From Chloroflexota bacterium (GTDB lineage: Bacteria > Chloroflexota > Anaerolineae > Promineifilales > Promineifilaceae), in NCBI GenBank assembly GCA_030599405.1, contig JAUVOB010000041.1:1-8245 (forward strand): a stretch of DNA of 8,245 nt, read 5' to 3'. Every line of letters starts with the position of its first letter. The first letter of the stretch is position 1. Shown piece after piece: positions 1-6,934 of this stretch. A program made the translations under genes and the position numbers. The notes under the pieces are model-generated. The model was not told the origin of the DNA, did no database searches, and saw only the letters and a list, made by a program, of their open reading frames with translations.

Positions 1-180
1 ATGCCACAGCATGACCACGGTTTTCCGACGGCGCCAGAGGTAACTGAGGAGATGGGCGGTGGAGACTACCGGATAGAGGGTGTCAAGTTCAACATGGGCG
101 GTTGGTGGGAGATTCAACTTACCATCAACTCCGAAGGTGAGAGCGACAGCGTAACCTTCAACGTTATACTCCCCCAATGA
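1..180 (+). CDS. FixH/YtkA-like domain protein, 3' end (5' truncated by window)
   Basis: Frame 1 is open from the first base to TGA at 178-180 and encodes 59 residues. They start MPQHDHGFPTAPEV and continue through DYRIEGVKFNMGGWWEI to a beta-rich end. The pattern MPxHxHGxPTxPxVT, then GxYxIxGxKFxMxGxW, is typical of the C-terminal half of small periplasmic FixH/YtkA-like beta-sandwich domains, some of which are thought to handle copper. In that family the MPxHxHG stretch lies inside the domain. The ATG at base 1 is therefore probably an internal Met, and the true start lies upstream of the window. The Met and His residues near the start could bind metal, which is inference. The stop overlaps the start of the di-heme peroxidase gene by four bases, which suggests one operon with coupled translation. 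The family assignment comes from motif recall, not a search. Confidence 0.65.
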   Translation: MPQHDHGFPTAPEVTEEMGGGDYRIEGVKFNMGGWWEIQLTINSEGESDSVTFNVILPQ

Positions 181-1514
181 ATCATAGGACCGGTGACATC
201 CATAGGTATGTCACCTCACTAGTTCTCATATCGCTCTTGGCGATCGTGGTCATAGCCTGCGACGACGATCGCGCAATCGAGGCGACGGATCCGGCATCGT
301 CAGAGATGGACGTTGGTGCGAACATGGTAGGTTGGAGCGAAGGAGAGATTGCCACGCTTCGCTCTCTCTGGCTTGGCGCTCTTCAACCTCTAACCCCGGA
401 TCCATCCAATGCCGCCGGCGACCATCCTGGTGCGGTTGGCTTCGGTCATAAGCTCTTCTTCGATGCCAGGTTTAGTGGAAACGGAGAAGTCTCCTGCGCC
501 ACCTGCCACCAGCCCGATCTCAATTTCACAGATGGTTTACCCCTGGCAGAGGCTATTGGAACGACTTCGCGGGGGACACCGACGATTGTTGGGACGTCGC
601 ACGGTCCCTGGTTTTTTTGGGACGGTCGTAGGGATAGCCAATGGTCACAGGCAATGGTGCCGATGGAAAGCGCCATCGAACATGGCGGCACGCGCACCCA
701 ATTCACCCACATAATTGACGATGACAAAGGCTATCGAGAGGCATATGAGGTGGTATTTGGCCCTTTACCCGATTTCTCAGATAGAACGAGGTTTCCTGAT
801 TCTGCCGGACCGGTAGATGATCCCGACGCTCTCGCGGCATGGGAGTCGATGGATCCACAGGATCAAGCGGCCGTTACACAGGTATTTGTGAATATTGGCA
901 AGGCAATCGCCGCCTATGAGTGCCAGATTATGCCCGGGCCGTCCCGATTCGACAGATATGTCTCTGCCCTGTTGGATGAAGACGAATCGGCAATAGAGGC
1001 CGCCATGACAGAGGACGAGGTCGCCGGGCTCCGGCTTTTCCTATCGCGTGGCAATTGTACCCAATGCCATAACGGTCCGCTTCTCACCAACAATGGGTTT
1101 CACAGCGCGGGTGTCCCCGATGCCAACGAGCTTGAGCCGGATGTCGGCCGTTTTACAGGTGTTGTCGAGTTGGTCGGCAACGAGTTTAGTTGCCTGGGAA
1201 TCTATAGCGACGCAGATCCCGATCAATGTGCGGAGCTTCGCTTTGCCAAGACAGATGGGCTTGAATTGCTCGGGGCGTTTAAAGTGCCCACTCTGCGTAA
1301 TGTAGCCGAGACCGCCCCTTACATGCACGCCGGTCAATTTAAAACATTGGCGGAAGTACTGACCCATTATAATGGGGCCGACCCGGGTCCCACAGGACAT
1401 AGCGATCTACAGCCTCTAGGACTCAACGGCGAAGAGCTAATTCAGCTAGAGGCTTTTCTCCGGACGCTCAGCGGACCGCTCAATGCGCCGCCAGAGCTTC
1501 TGACACAGCCTTAG
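177..1514 (+). CDS. di-heme cytochrome c peroxidase family lipoprotein (MauG/MbnH-like)
   Basis: The 445-residue protein has an N-terminal hydrophobic segment (about residues 12-27) ending in the lipobox VIAC, with Cys28 as the likely lipidated residue. It is therefore probably exported and membrane-anchored. Two c-type heme sites are visible: CATCH at residues 107-111 and CTQCH at 294-298. Family blocks follow in order: GFGHKLFFDARFSGNG (near 88-102), RGTPTIVGT, WFFWDGRRDSQWSQA (145-159), KVPTLRNVAETAPYMHAG (369-386) and HYNGADPG near the C-terminus. These place it in the bacterial di-heme peroxidase/MauG superfamily. Members either reduce hydrogen peroxide or oxidise residues of a partner protein, and the sequence does not show which. 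Cys339 and Cys351 flank an acidic loop and may form a disulfide. The start overlaps the upstream stop as ATGA, and no clear ribosome site precedes it, so reinitiation after the FixH/YtkA-like gene is likely. The stop is TAG. Confidence 0.93.
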   Translation: MNHRTGDIHRYVTSLVLISLLAIVVIACDDDRAIEATDPASSEMDVGANMVGWSEGEIATLRSLWLGALQPLTPDPSNAAGDHPGAVGFGHKLFFDARFSGNGEVSCATCHQPDLNFTDGLPLAEAIGTTSRGTPTIVGTSHGPWFFWDGRRDSQWSQAMVPMESAIEHGGTRTQFTHIIDDDKGYREAYEVVFGPLPDFSDRTRFPDSAGPVDDPDALAAWESMDPQDQAAVTQVFVNIGKAIAAYECQIMPGPSRFDRYVSALLDEDESAIEAAMTEDEVAGLRLFLSRGNCTQCHNGPLLTNNGFHSAGVPDANELEPDVGRFTGVVELVGNEFSCLGIYSDADPDQCAELRFAKTDGLELLGAFKVPTLRNVAETAPYMHAGQFKTLAEVLTHYNGADPGPTGHSDLQPLGLNGEELIQLEAFLRTLSGPLNAPPELLTQP

Positions 1515-1561
1515 CCAGCCTGCCGTTGCCAGTTGCAGGTCGGAAAGGTGGCAATGCCACC

Positions 1562-1567
1562 AAAGGG
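1562..1567 (+). promoter_or_regulatory. ribosome binding site for the dihydropyrimidinase-like gene
   Basis: AAAGGG ends six bases before the ATG at 1574, a normal spacing. It is too close to the other in-frame ATG at 1568 to serve that one. It also argues against the TTG at 1526, which would add a non-conserved N-terminal tail. This site decides the start at 1574. Confidence 0.6.
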
Positions 1568-1573
1568 ATGCAT

Positions 1574-2932
1574 ATGAAATATGACCTTGTTATCAAGAAC
1601 GGAACAATCGTTACGGCTGGTCAAAGTTACTCTGCTGATATAGGCGTAATTGGCGAACAAATCGCGGTCATCGATCAGAATCTGCACGGCCGTGCCGAGA
1701 TCGACGCCCAAGGAAAGCTGGTGACACCAGGGGCAGTTGATATACATGTCCATATGGAAATGCCCATTGGCGAGATCGTCTCTTCCGATGATTTTTTCAC
1801 AGGCACACGAGCGGCGTCTTACGGTGGAACGACGGCGATCGTTGACTTTGTCGAGCCTGATCCTGACGAATCGATGTTAGAAGCATTGACTAACCGTCGA
1901 GCGATTGCGGACCCGAAAGTAACCATCGACTACGGCCTCCATATGACTATCGGTCCGGTTGAGATCGACAAACTAGATCAGCTGCCTGAAGTTTACGAAG
2001 CCGGTTGTCCAAGTTTCAAGCTATACATGGCTTATGGATTCTGTCTGTCGGACGATGAGCTCATGGTGGCCATGGAAGCGATCCGTGACGTAAATGGTCT
2101 GCCGGTGATCCATACCGAAAATTGGGCCGTGATCACTGCTTTAATCGACAGGAGTCTGTCTAAAGGACGCGTGTCGCCGTCCTGGCACCCACGCTGCCGT
2201 CCGGCCGTGATGGAGGGTGAGGCTGCGGGACGGGCGATAGATATCGCCACCCTCGTTGGATCTCGATTGCACATATTCCATATTACCTGTGAAGACGTTG
2301 TTGATCGTCTATCTGCAGCCCGCGGCAAGGGAATCCCGGTGACGGGTGAAACCTGTCCCCAGTACCTGTTCCTGACTCAAGACATATACGATAGACCGAG
2401 TGTAGAAGGCGCGTTGCCGGTATGTTCGCCACCCATCCGGGGCAAGAAATCTCAAGAAGCCCTATGGCGGGCCTTAGGACAAGGAAACCTACAGATCGTT
2501 TCCACCGATCACTGCCCATTCACCAGGGCGGAAAAAGCAACCGGTTTAGGAGACTTCAGTAAAATTCCAGGAGGAGTTCCATCCATCGAGATGCGGTTTC
2601 CTGCCCTTTACAGCTCTGGTGTCGTGCCCGAACGGATCACGCCAAACCAATGGGTCGATATCTGCTGTACAACGCCAGCACGTATAGCCGGGTTTGATCG
2701 GAAGGGCGATATCGCCATCGGATTTGATGCCGACATCGTGATATTTGATCCAGACCAACGAGTCGTTCTTTCCGAGGAGACCCTTCATGAGGAGGTTGAT
2801 TGGACGCCATATGACGGCTTGATGATTCAGGGATGGCCTCAGGTGACGATCAGTCGCGGCGAGGTAATCGTGGAGGATGGGGTCTTTTACGGACGCGCTG
2901 GTCGCGGTCAGTTTGTATCACGTCATTTCTAA
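1574..2932 (+). CDS. dihydropyrimidinase / D-hydantoinase family cyclic amidohydrolase
   Basis: The 452-residue length is normal for this family, whose members hydrolyse the ring amide of dihydropyrimidines, hydantoins or related cyclic ureides in the cytoplasm. The protein begins MKYDLVIKNGTIVTA, the usual first strand of the small beta domain. Metal ligands are all present: HVH at residues 58-60, the carboxylated-lysine motif SFKLYMAY with Lys149, His180 in VIHTEN, His236 in HIFHIT, and Asp312 in STDHCPF. Tyr154, five residues after Lys149, matches the catalytic tyrosine of hydantoinases. The block SSDDFFTGTRAASYGGTT (70-87) is also characteristic. Allantoinase and dihydroorotase are less likely because of the TDHCPF and KLYMAY forms. 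Exact substrate is not readable. The gene lies 59 bases after the peroxidase stop and 122 bases before the first MttB-like gene, on the same strand. This suggests, but does not prove, a shared pathway with the methyltransferases. Confidence 0.92.
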   Translation: MKYDLVIKNGTIVTAGQSYSADIGVIGEQIAVIDQNLHGRAEIDAQGKLVTPGAVDIHVHMEMPIGEIVSSDDFFTGTRAASYGGTTAIVDFVEPDPDESMLEALTNRRAIADPKVTIDYGLHMTIGPVEIDKLDQLPEVYEAGCPSFKLYMAYGFCLSDDELMVAMEAIRDVNGLPVIHTENWAVITALIDRSLSKGRVSPSWHPRCRPAVMEGEAAGRAIDIATLVGSRLHIFHITCEDVVDRLSAARGKGIPVTGETCPQYLFLTQDIYDRPSVEGALPVCSPPIRGKKSQEALWRALGQGNLQIVSTDHCPFTRAEKATGLGDFSKIPGGVPSIEMRFPALYSSGVVPERITPNQWVDICCTTPARIAGFDRKGDIAIGFDADIVIFDPDQRVVLSEETLHEEVDWTPYDGLMIQGWPQVTISRGEVIVEDGVFYGRAGRGQFVSRHF

Positions 2933-3040
2933 GGATGGCAAGGTGCAGCACTCCAGTAGGTCATCACGGTCTTGTTGCGAACTAGATGGCGATCTTGATA
3001 GACCAGCAATCACTATTAGAGGTGTTGATCATTTAATTAC

Positions 3041-3047
3041 GAGGTGA
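3041..3047 (+). promoter_or_regulatory. ribosome binding site for the first MttB-like gene
   Basis: GAGGTGA lies seven bases before the ATG at 3055 and fixes that start. The 122-base gap before the gene (2933-3054) is AT-richer near its end and could hold a promoter, but I found no convincing -35/-10 pair and no terminator in it. Confidence 0.6.
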
Positions 3048-3054
3048 CATTGTT

Positions 3055-4506
3055 ATGAGTTCCGAGATTAAATCAATTTCTGATCCGCGGCTTAAACTTG
3101 ATATTTTGTCTAAAGAGGATATCCAACGTATCCATGAGGCGACCCTATCGGTCATTGAGAAGACGGGTGTGCGGTTTCCATCTGCTAGGGCTCTGGACAT
3201 ATGGGAGGAACATGGCGCGACTGTCGACAGACACAAACAGATAGTCAAAGCGCCGGCGGATTTGATCGAACAAGCCCTCGGCACGGCGCCGCCTGAATAT
3301 ATCCTCGCCGCTCGATCGCAAGATCAAGACCTCAGCCTTGACGGCAATCATGTATACGTCGGGACTGATGGCTGCGGCGTAGAGGTGATAGACCTTTACA
3401 GCGGAGAGCGCCGGGGTTCCACTATTCAGGATGTGACCGACATAGCGGTTGTGGCTGACTATTTACCCGAAGTTGCTTTTCATTGGGTCGCGGTCTCCGC
3501 GCAGGACCGCCCGGTTCAGACACGCAGCCTGCATGAGCTACATACGATCTGGGAGAATTCAACCAAGCACGTACAAACGGAAAGCATTTATTCGGTGGTG
3601 GAGGCTAAAGCCGCTGTTGAGATGGCGACGGCGATCGCAGGGGGAAGCGTGGCTCTTCGGCAGAGACCAGTTCTTTCGATCATGCAATGCACCTTGCCGC
3701 CCCTCGGTCAGGATGGTGGCAGCATTGATGCTGCCTTGATTGCCGCTGAAGCCGGCCTCCCAGTTGGCTTTATGACCATGACTTCAAGCGGTTCAACGGC
3801 CCCGGTCACGCTTGCCGGCAATCTCGTCGTCGGAAACGCGGAAGTTATCAGCGCCTTGGCCTTAATCCAACTTGCATACCCTGGGGCTCCCGTATTCTAT
3901 GCTGCCGCGCAAACATCGATGGATCTGCGAAGCGGTGGTTACACAGGTGGCGGTCCTGAGGATTTTCTGTTTGGCGCCGCGACCAATATGTTAGCAGATT
4001 TTTATAACGTCCCTCTCTCCATGGGTTCTTTCGCAACAGGCGCCAAAGAACCTAATTGGCAAGCAGGTGTTGATAACACCATGTCTACTTTCATGGCTTC
4101 GGTCGTAATGTCCGACATGTTGCTGGGCGTTGGTTTGTTGCACGGAAGCCGGATCTGGTCATTTGCCCAAATGCTGATGGATTGCGAGATCTTCGACATG
4201 GTCTGGCATATGATGAAGGGAATTGATATCAATGATCAGACCGTGGCCCTCGAGGTCATCGATGCCGTTGGTCCAGCCGGTAATTATCTGGCCCAGAAAC
4301 ATACCAAACGAAACATGCGGCATATATGGGTGCCTAAGTATATGGACCGCAGAACATACAATGAATGGCAGGAAAGACAGGATGGCGCTGTTGATTGGGC
4401 GGCGGCTGAGGCACGGCGAATCCTGGAAAACCACCAACCCGAAAGGCTGGATGCCGCTCTTTCCAACGAGCTACAGAAGATTATCGGCGCCATTGAAACT
4501 GATTAG
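3055..4506 (+). CDS. trimethylamine methyltransferase (MttB/COG5598) family protein, non-pyrrolysine
   Basis: The 483-residue protein has the near-diagnostic MttB-family N-terminus, with ILSKEDIQRIHEATLSVIEKTGVRF at about residues 17-41. Next come the VKAPADLIEQALGTAPPEY block (64-82) and the core barrel blocks GSTAPVTLAGNLVVGNAEV (246-264), YPGAPVFYAA (275-284) and DLRSGGYTGGGPED (290-303). Known family members move a methyl group from a quaternary or tertiary amine (trimethylamine, glycine betaine, proline betaine, carnitine) to a cobalamin-bound partner protein. Archaeal MttB carries pyrrolysine at an internal amber codon. This gene is open throughout, so it is a non-pyrrolysine member of unknown substrate. 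The terminal codon is TAG, and reading through would add only 12 residues before TAA. It lies 59 bases upstream of a second, divergent family member. No corrinoid protein gene is seen nearby, so the methyl acceptor must be encoded elsewhere or the chemistry may differ. Confidence 0.9.
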   Translation: MSSEIKSISDPRLKLDILSKEDIQRIHEATLSVIEKTGVRFPSARALDIWEEHGATVDRHKQIVKAPADLIEQALGTAPPEYILAARSQDQDLSLDGNHVYVGTDGCGVEVIDLYSGERRGSTIQDVTDIAVVADYLPEVAFHWVAVSAQDRPVQTRSLHELHTIWENSTKHVQTESIYSVVEAKAAVEMATAIAGGSVALRQRPVLSIMQCTLPPLGQDGGSIDAALIAAEAGLPVGFMTMTSSGSTAPVTLAGNLVVGNAEVISALALIQLAYPGAPVFYAAAQTSMDLRSGGYTGGGPEDFLFGAATNMLADFYNVPLSMGSFATGAKEPNWQAGVDNTMSTFMASVVMSDMLLGVGLLHGSRIWSFAQMLMDCEIFDMVWHMMKGIDINDQTVALEVIDAVGPAGNYLAQKHTKRNMRHIWVPKYMDRRTYNEWQERQDGAVDWAAAEARRILENHQPERLDAALSNELQKIIGAIETD

Positions 4507-4565
4507 GTGGATCGAACGACAAAACTACAAACTGGTATTTTATAAGTAAGGGATATCAACAGAAG

Positions 4566-6023
4566 ATGAGACCAAGAACAGAACTAATCTCGCTCGACCT
4601 GATCGGCCGGATCCTCGAAGAGGCGTTTCAGCTATTGCGTTCACCGGGGATCAAGATCCGCTCCCAGGAGGTCAGGGCACTGCTAGCTGACAACGGCGCA
4701 ATCCTCGTCGATAACAGCGAAGTGGTCCAGATACCCGAGCAACTCGGCCGTCGGGCGATTGAAAGCGCGCCCGCTGAGTTCTGGCTCTATGACCGGGGTG
4801 GCCAGCCAACCGTGCGGTATGGAGGAGATGACGTTCACTTTAATCCAGGATCTTCTGGGGTAAACATCCTCGATCCCCAGACAATGGAGCACAGACCTGC
4901 GCAAACTACCGATCTTGTGAAATTGATCAAAGTGACCGAGATGTTGCCCCAGTACGATGCCCAATCGACGGCCGTCATCTGTAACGATGTGCCAGAGGAT
5001 CTGGGTGACATTTATCGTCTCTACTTAGTGTTACGCTACTCGAACAAGCCAATTGTAACGGGGGCGTTTACCACAGAAGGCGCCCGCAGGATGTTTGAGA
5101 TGTTGGCTCTGGTCGCAGGCGGATCAGGGGCAATGGTTGAGAAGCCTATGGCTGTCTTCGATGTGTGCCCAACTCCTCCCCTTGTTTGGAGCGATTTCGG
5201 TGCTAATAACCTGGTTGACCTGGCCCGGGCTGGGCTGCCAGCTCAGATCGTCTCCATGCCTCTTGCTGGGGCTGCTGCGCCAGTTACCTTGCTTGGATCG
5301 GTTGTTCAACACGCGGCCGAGTGTATTAGCGGCATCACCATTCACCAACTGGCGCAATCAGGGGCGCCAATTGTATGGGGTGGAGCTCCCGCGATCTTTG
5401 ACATGCGTTATGGGACGACGCCAATGGGAGCAATGGAGACGGCAATGCTCGATGCTACCTATGCCCAGGTAGGAAAGTATCTAGAATTACCCACCCATGC
5501 CTACCTGGGGGCCAGTGACGCCAAGATTGTCGACGCCCAAGCCGGTCTTGAAAGCGGTGCTACAGCACTCGTGGGAGCCCTTGCAGGTATCAATATGATC
5601 TCCGGACCCGGCATGCTTGATTTCCTTGCCTGTCAAAGCGCTGAGAAGTTGGTCGTTGACGCCGAAGCTATCGCCATGACGAAGCGTCTGCTCGATGGGG
5701 TGGAGGTGCGCACCGATCCACTGGCAACGAGCATGTATGGCGACTTTGGATTTAAGGCTGATTTTCTCAAGCAAAAGATCACCCGCGAACTATTCGGCAA
5801 GGAACAACACCTTAGCTCCAAGGTGATCGACAGGAATTCTTACAGAGCCTGGCGCGAGACGGGCGGTCTTGACACCTTCGATAGGGCCAAATTGATAGTG
5901 GATGAGCTTGTGGATAAATTCGAGAAACCTGATTTCGCAGGTCGGCAAGCAACTGAACTCACGAATATGATGGCAAGCCTGGCGAAAGATGAAGGCATGC
6001 CCACTCTACCCGTTTTGCCCTAA
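4566..6023 (+). CDS. second MttB/COG5598 family methyltransferase, divergent paralog
   Basis: This 485-residue protein shares the overall plan of the preceding gene but differs across most of its length. Family blocks include an N-terminal helical segment with SPGIKI (26-31), a VQIPEQLGRRAIESAP block (54-69), AAAPVTLLGSVVQHAAE (236-252), GAPIVWGGAPAIFDMRYGT (266-284), SDAKIVDAQAGLESG (317-331) and GINMISGPGMLDF (341-353). These last blocks are close to the common bacterial non-pyrrolysine MttB form, whereas the upstream copy reads GAKEPNWQAG at the corresponding place. No internal amber codon occurs. The ATG at 4566 is preceded by AAGGGA at 4548-4553, a rather long 12-base spacing, so initiation may be modest. 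The two paralogs may act on different substrates or form a mixed complex, which is inference. The C-terminal tail after about residue 450 is variable, as is normal here. Confidence 0.88.
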   Translation: MRPRTELISLDLIGRILEEAFQLLRSPGIKIRSQEVRALLADNGAILVDNSEVVQIPEQLGRRAIESAPAEFWLYDRGGQPTVRYGGDDVHFNPGSSGVNILDPQTMEHRPAQTTDLVKLIKVTEMLPQYDAQSTAVICNDVPEDLGDIYRLYLVLRYSNKPIVTGAFTTEGARRMFEMLALVAGGSGAMVEKPMAVFDVCPTPPLVWSDFGANNLVDLARAGLPAQIVSMPLAGAAAPVTLLGSVVQHAAECISGITIHQLAQSGAPIVWGGAPAIFDMRYGTTPMGAMETAMLDATYAQVGKYLELPTHAYLGASDAKIVDAQAGLESGATALVGALAGINMISGPGMLDFLACQSAEKLVVDAEAIAMTKRLLDGVEVRTDPLATSMYGDFGFKADFLKQKITRELFGKEQHLSSKVIDRNSYRAWRETGGLDTFDRAKLIVDELVDKFEKPDFAGRQATELTNMMASLAKDEGMPTLPVLP

Positions 6024-6037
6024 CAGGCTGAAGGTAT

Positions 6038-6074
6038 TAGCTCAAGAGCTACCGATAGAAAATCTCGCTGTCGG
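6038..6074 (+). other. two adjacent small hairpins in the gap after the second MttB-like gene
   Basis: TAGCTC (6038-6043) is the exact complement of GAGCTA (6046-6051), giving a five-base stem with a four-base loop. Directly next to it, CCGATAG (6052-6058) pairs with CTGTCGG (6068-6074) with one G-U pair. No U-run follows either stem, so these are not clear intrinsic terminators. They may be mRNA-processing or attenuation elements, or chance. Confidence 0.25.
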
Positions 6075-6125
6075 AGAAGTCGATATTGGATTCAGTCCTG
6101 CCATCGTGACGCGCCTAATCCTTAT

Positions 6126-6131
6126 AGGAGG
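6126..6131 (+). promoter_or_regulatory. strong ribosome binding site deciding a TTG start
   Basis: AGGAGG lies seven bases before TTG at 6139. An in-frame ATG at 5989 would overlap the preceding gene and add 50 residues with no family resemblance. An ATG at 6151 would sit 19 bases from the site, too far. The site therefore supports TTG 6139. The bases TCCT (6119-6122) could fold back on AGGA (6126-6129) and partly mask it. Confidence 0.7.
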
Positions 6132-6138
6132 AGATAGC

Positions 6139-6618
6139 TTGAACACAATTATGGAATCGTATTATCCGGTATTCCGCCTTTACCAATCACTGCGCGACCA
6201 GATGATGACGATGATTGAAGACAAGGATCTGAATTTTCAAATAAGTGAAAACAATCCCTCATTAGGCGTCTTGTGTCGCGAAATCGGTGAGGTTCAGCAT
6301 AGTTACATCGAGTCCTTTCGTACCTTACGAATGGATTTCTCCTTCCGCTTGGAGCAACCTGATTTGGATCAAAGCGTGCAACGATTAACTGTCTGGTACG
6401 CGGCTCTTGATCAGGAGCTAGAAGACGTTGTTTCCAACCTGAGTCAGGATGAGATTGACAATCGGAAAGTCGACCGTGGCGGTGATTTCCTTCTTTCTCC
6501 CCAGATCCAATTAGATGTCTACAAAGAAGCGCTGCTTATCTTCTACGGAAAGGCCAGCGTCTATATGAAAGCGCTCGATAAGGATCTGCCCGATCAATGG
6601 CGGCAATGGATCGCCTAG
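6139..6618 (+). CDS. DinB-like four-helix protein lacking the usual metal ligands
   Basis: With the TTG start the protein has 159 residues, a normal DinB-fold length. It is helical throughout. The stretch SLGVLCREIGEVQHSYIESF (41-60) resembles the DinB signature in which a conserved Leu-Gly is followed by the first metal-binding His and a helix with E..Y. The segment LDVYKEALLIFYGKASVYMKAL near the C-terminus matches the last helix, which normally carries HxxxH. Here those histidines are replaced, and the only His in the protein is His54. The metal site of DinB/YfiT thiol-dependent transferases is therefore probably absent, and function is unknown. It lies 115 bases after the second MttB-like gene on the same strand and may be co-transcribed. 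Stop is TAG. Fold assignment is by pattern recall and moderate in certainty. Confidence 0.6.
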   Translation: MNTIMESYYPVFRLYQSLRDQMMTMIEDKDLNFQISENNPSLGVLCREIGEVQHSYIESFRTLRMDFSFRLEQPDLDQSVQRLTVWYAALDQELEDVVSNLSQDEIDNRKVDRGGDFLLSPQIQLDVYKEALLIFYGKASVYMKALDKDLPDQWRQWIA

Positions 6619-6654
6619 CAGAGGTATACACTTCTGGGACGCAGATAGCTGCTT

Positions 6655-6856
6655 ATGGGTAAAACGATCCTGCTAACGGGGAGTCCAGGTTACGGCAAGA
6701 CGCAGTCCGTGGCCCGTTCTTGGCACCATTGCCCTCCGGCCGAGTACATTTGGCGAACGATTGAAGTCATTAGCCCAGGTCGCATTTATAGAGGTTACAC
6801 GCGAAAATCGAGAGGCGCTTCCCCATCAGTTGCTGGCAAGCATCATCGCGGAGTGA
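6655..6856 (+). pseudogene. broken P-loop NTPase gene, THEP1-like (internal deletion and frameshift)
   Basis: From ATG 6655 the frame reads MGKTILLTGSPGYGKTQSV, a first strand and Walker A loop (GSPGYGKT) of the type seen in the THEP1 nucleoside-triphosphatase family. After about base 6710 that frame becomes nonsense-like. In the frame one base later (6716-6856), the reading is VLGTIALRPSTFGERLKSL, then VAFIEVTRENREALPHQLL, ending at TGA 6854-6856. This matches the C-terminal part of THEP1-like proteins, with its EVTxENRxxLP block. An intact protein has roughly 170-180 residues. Here about 20 N-terminal and 46 C-terminal residues remain, so the middle with the Walker B region is missing and the two ends are out of frame. 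The open frame does continue in the first frame to 7029, but that extension shows no family features. Ribosome site is weak. Recognition is from motif memory. Confidence 0.5.
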
Positions 6857-6934
6857 ACGTTGATATTCATCTATCGTTATTCCAAGGTGGGGGGAGACAT
6901 AGATCTATTAATCGGGCCCAAACCTATTGGTGGG

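Noticed and set aside
5989..6138. N-terminal extension of the DinB-like protein from ATG 5989
   Set aside because: It overlaps the preceding gene, has no family similarity and bypasses the strong ribosome site before TTG 6139.
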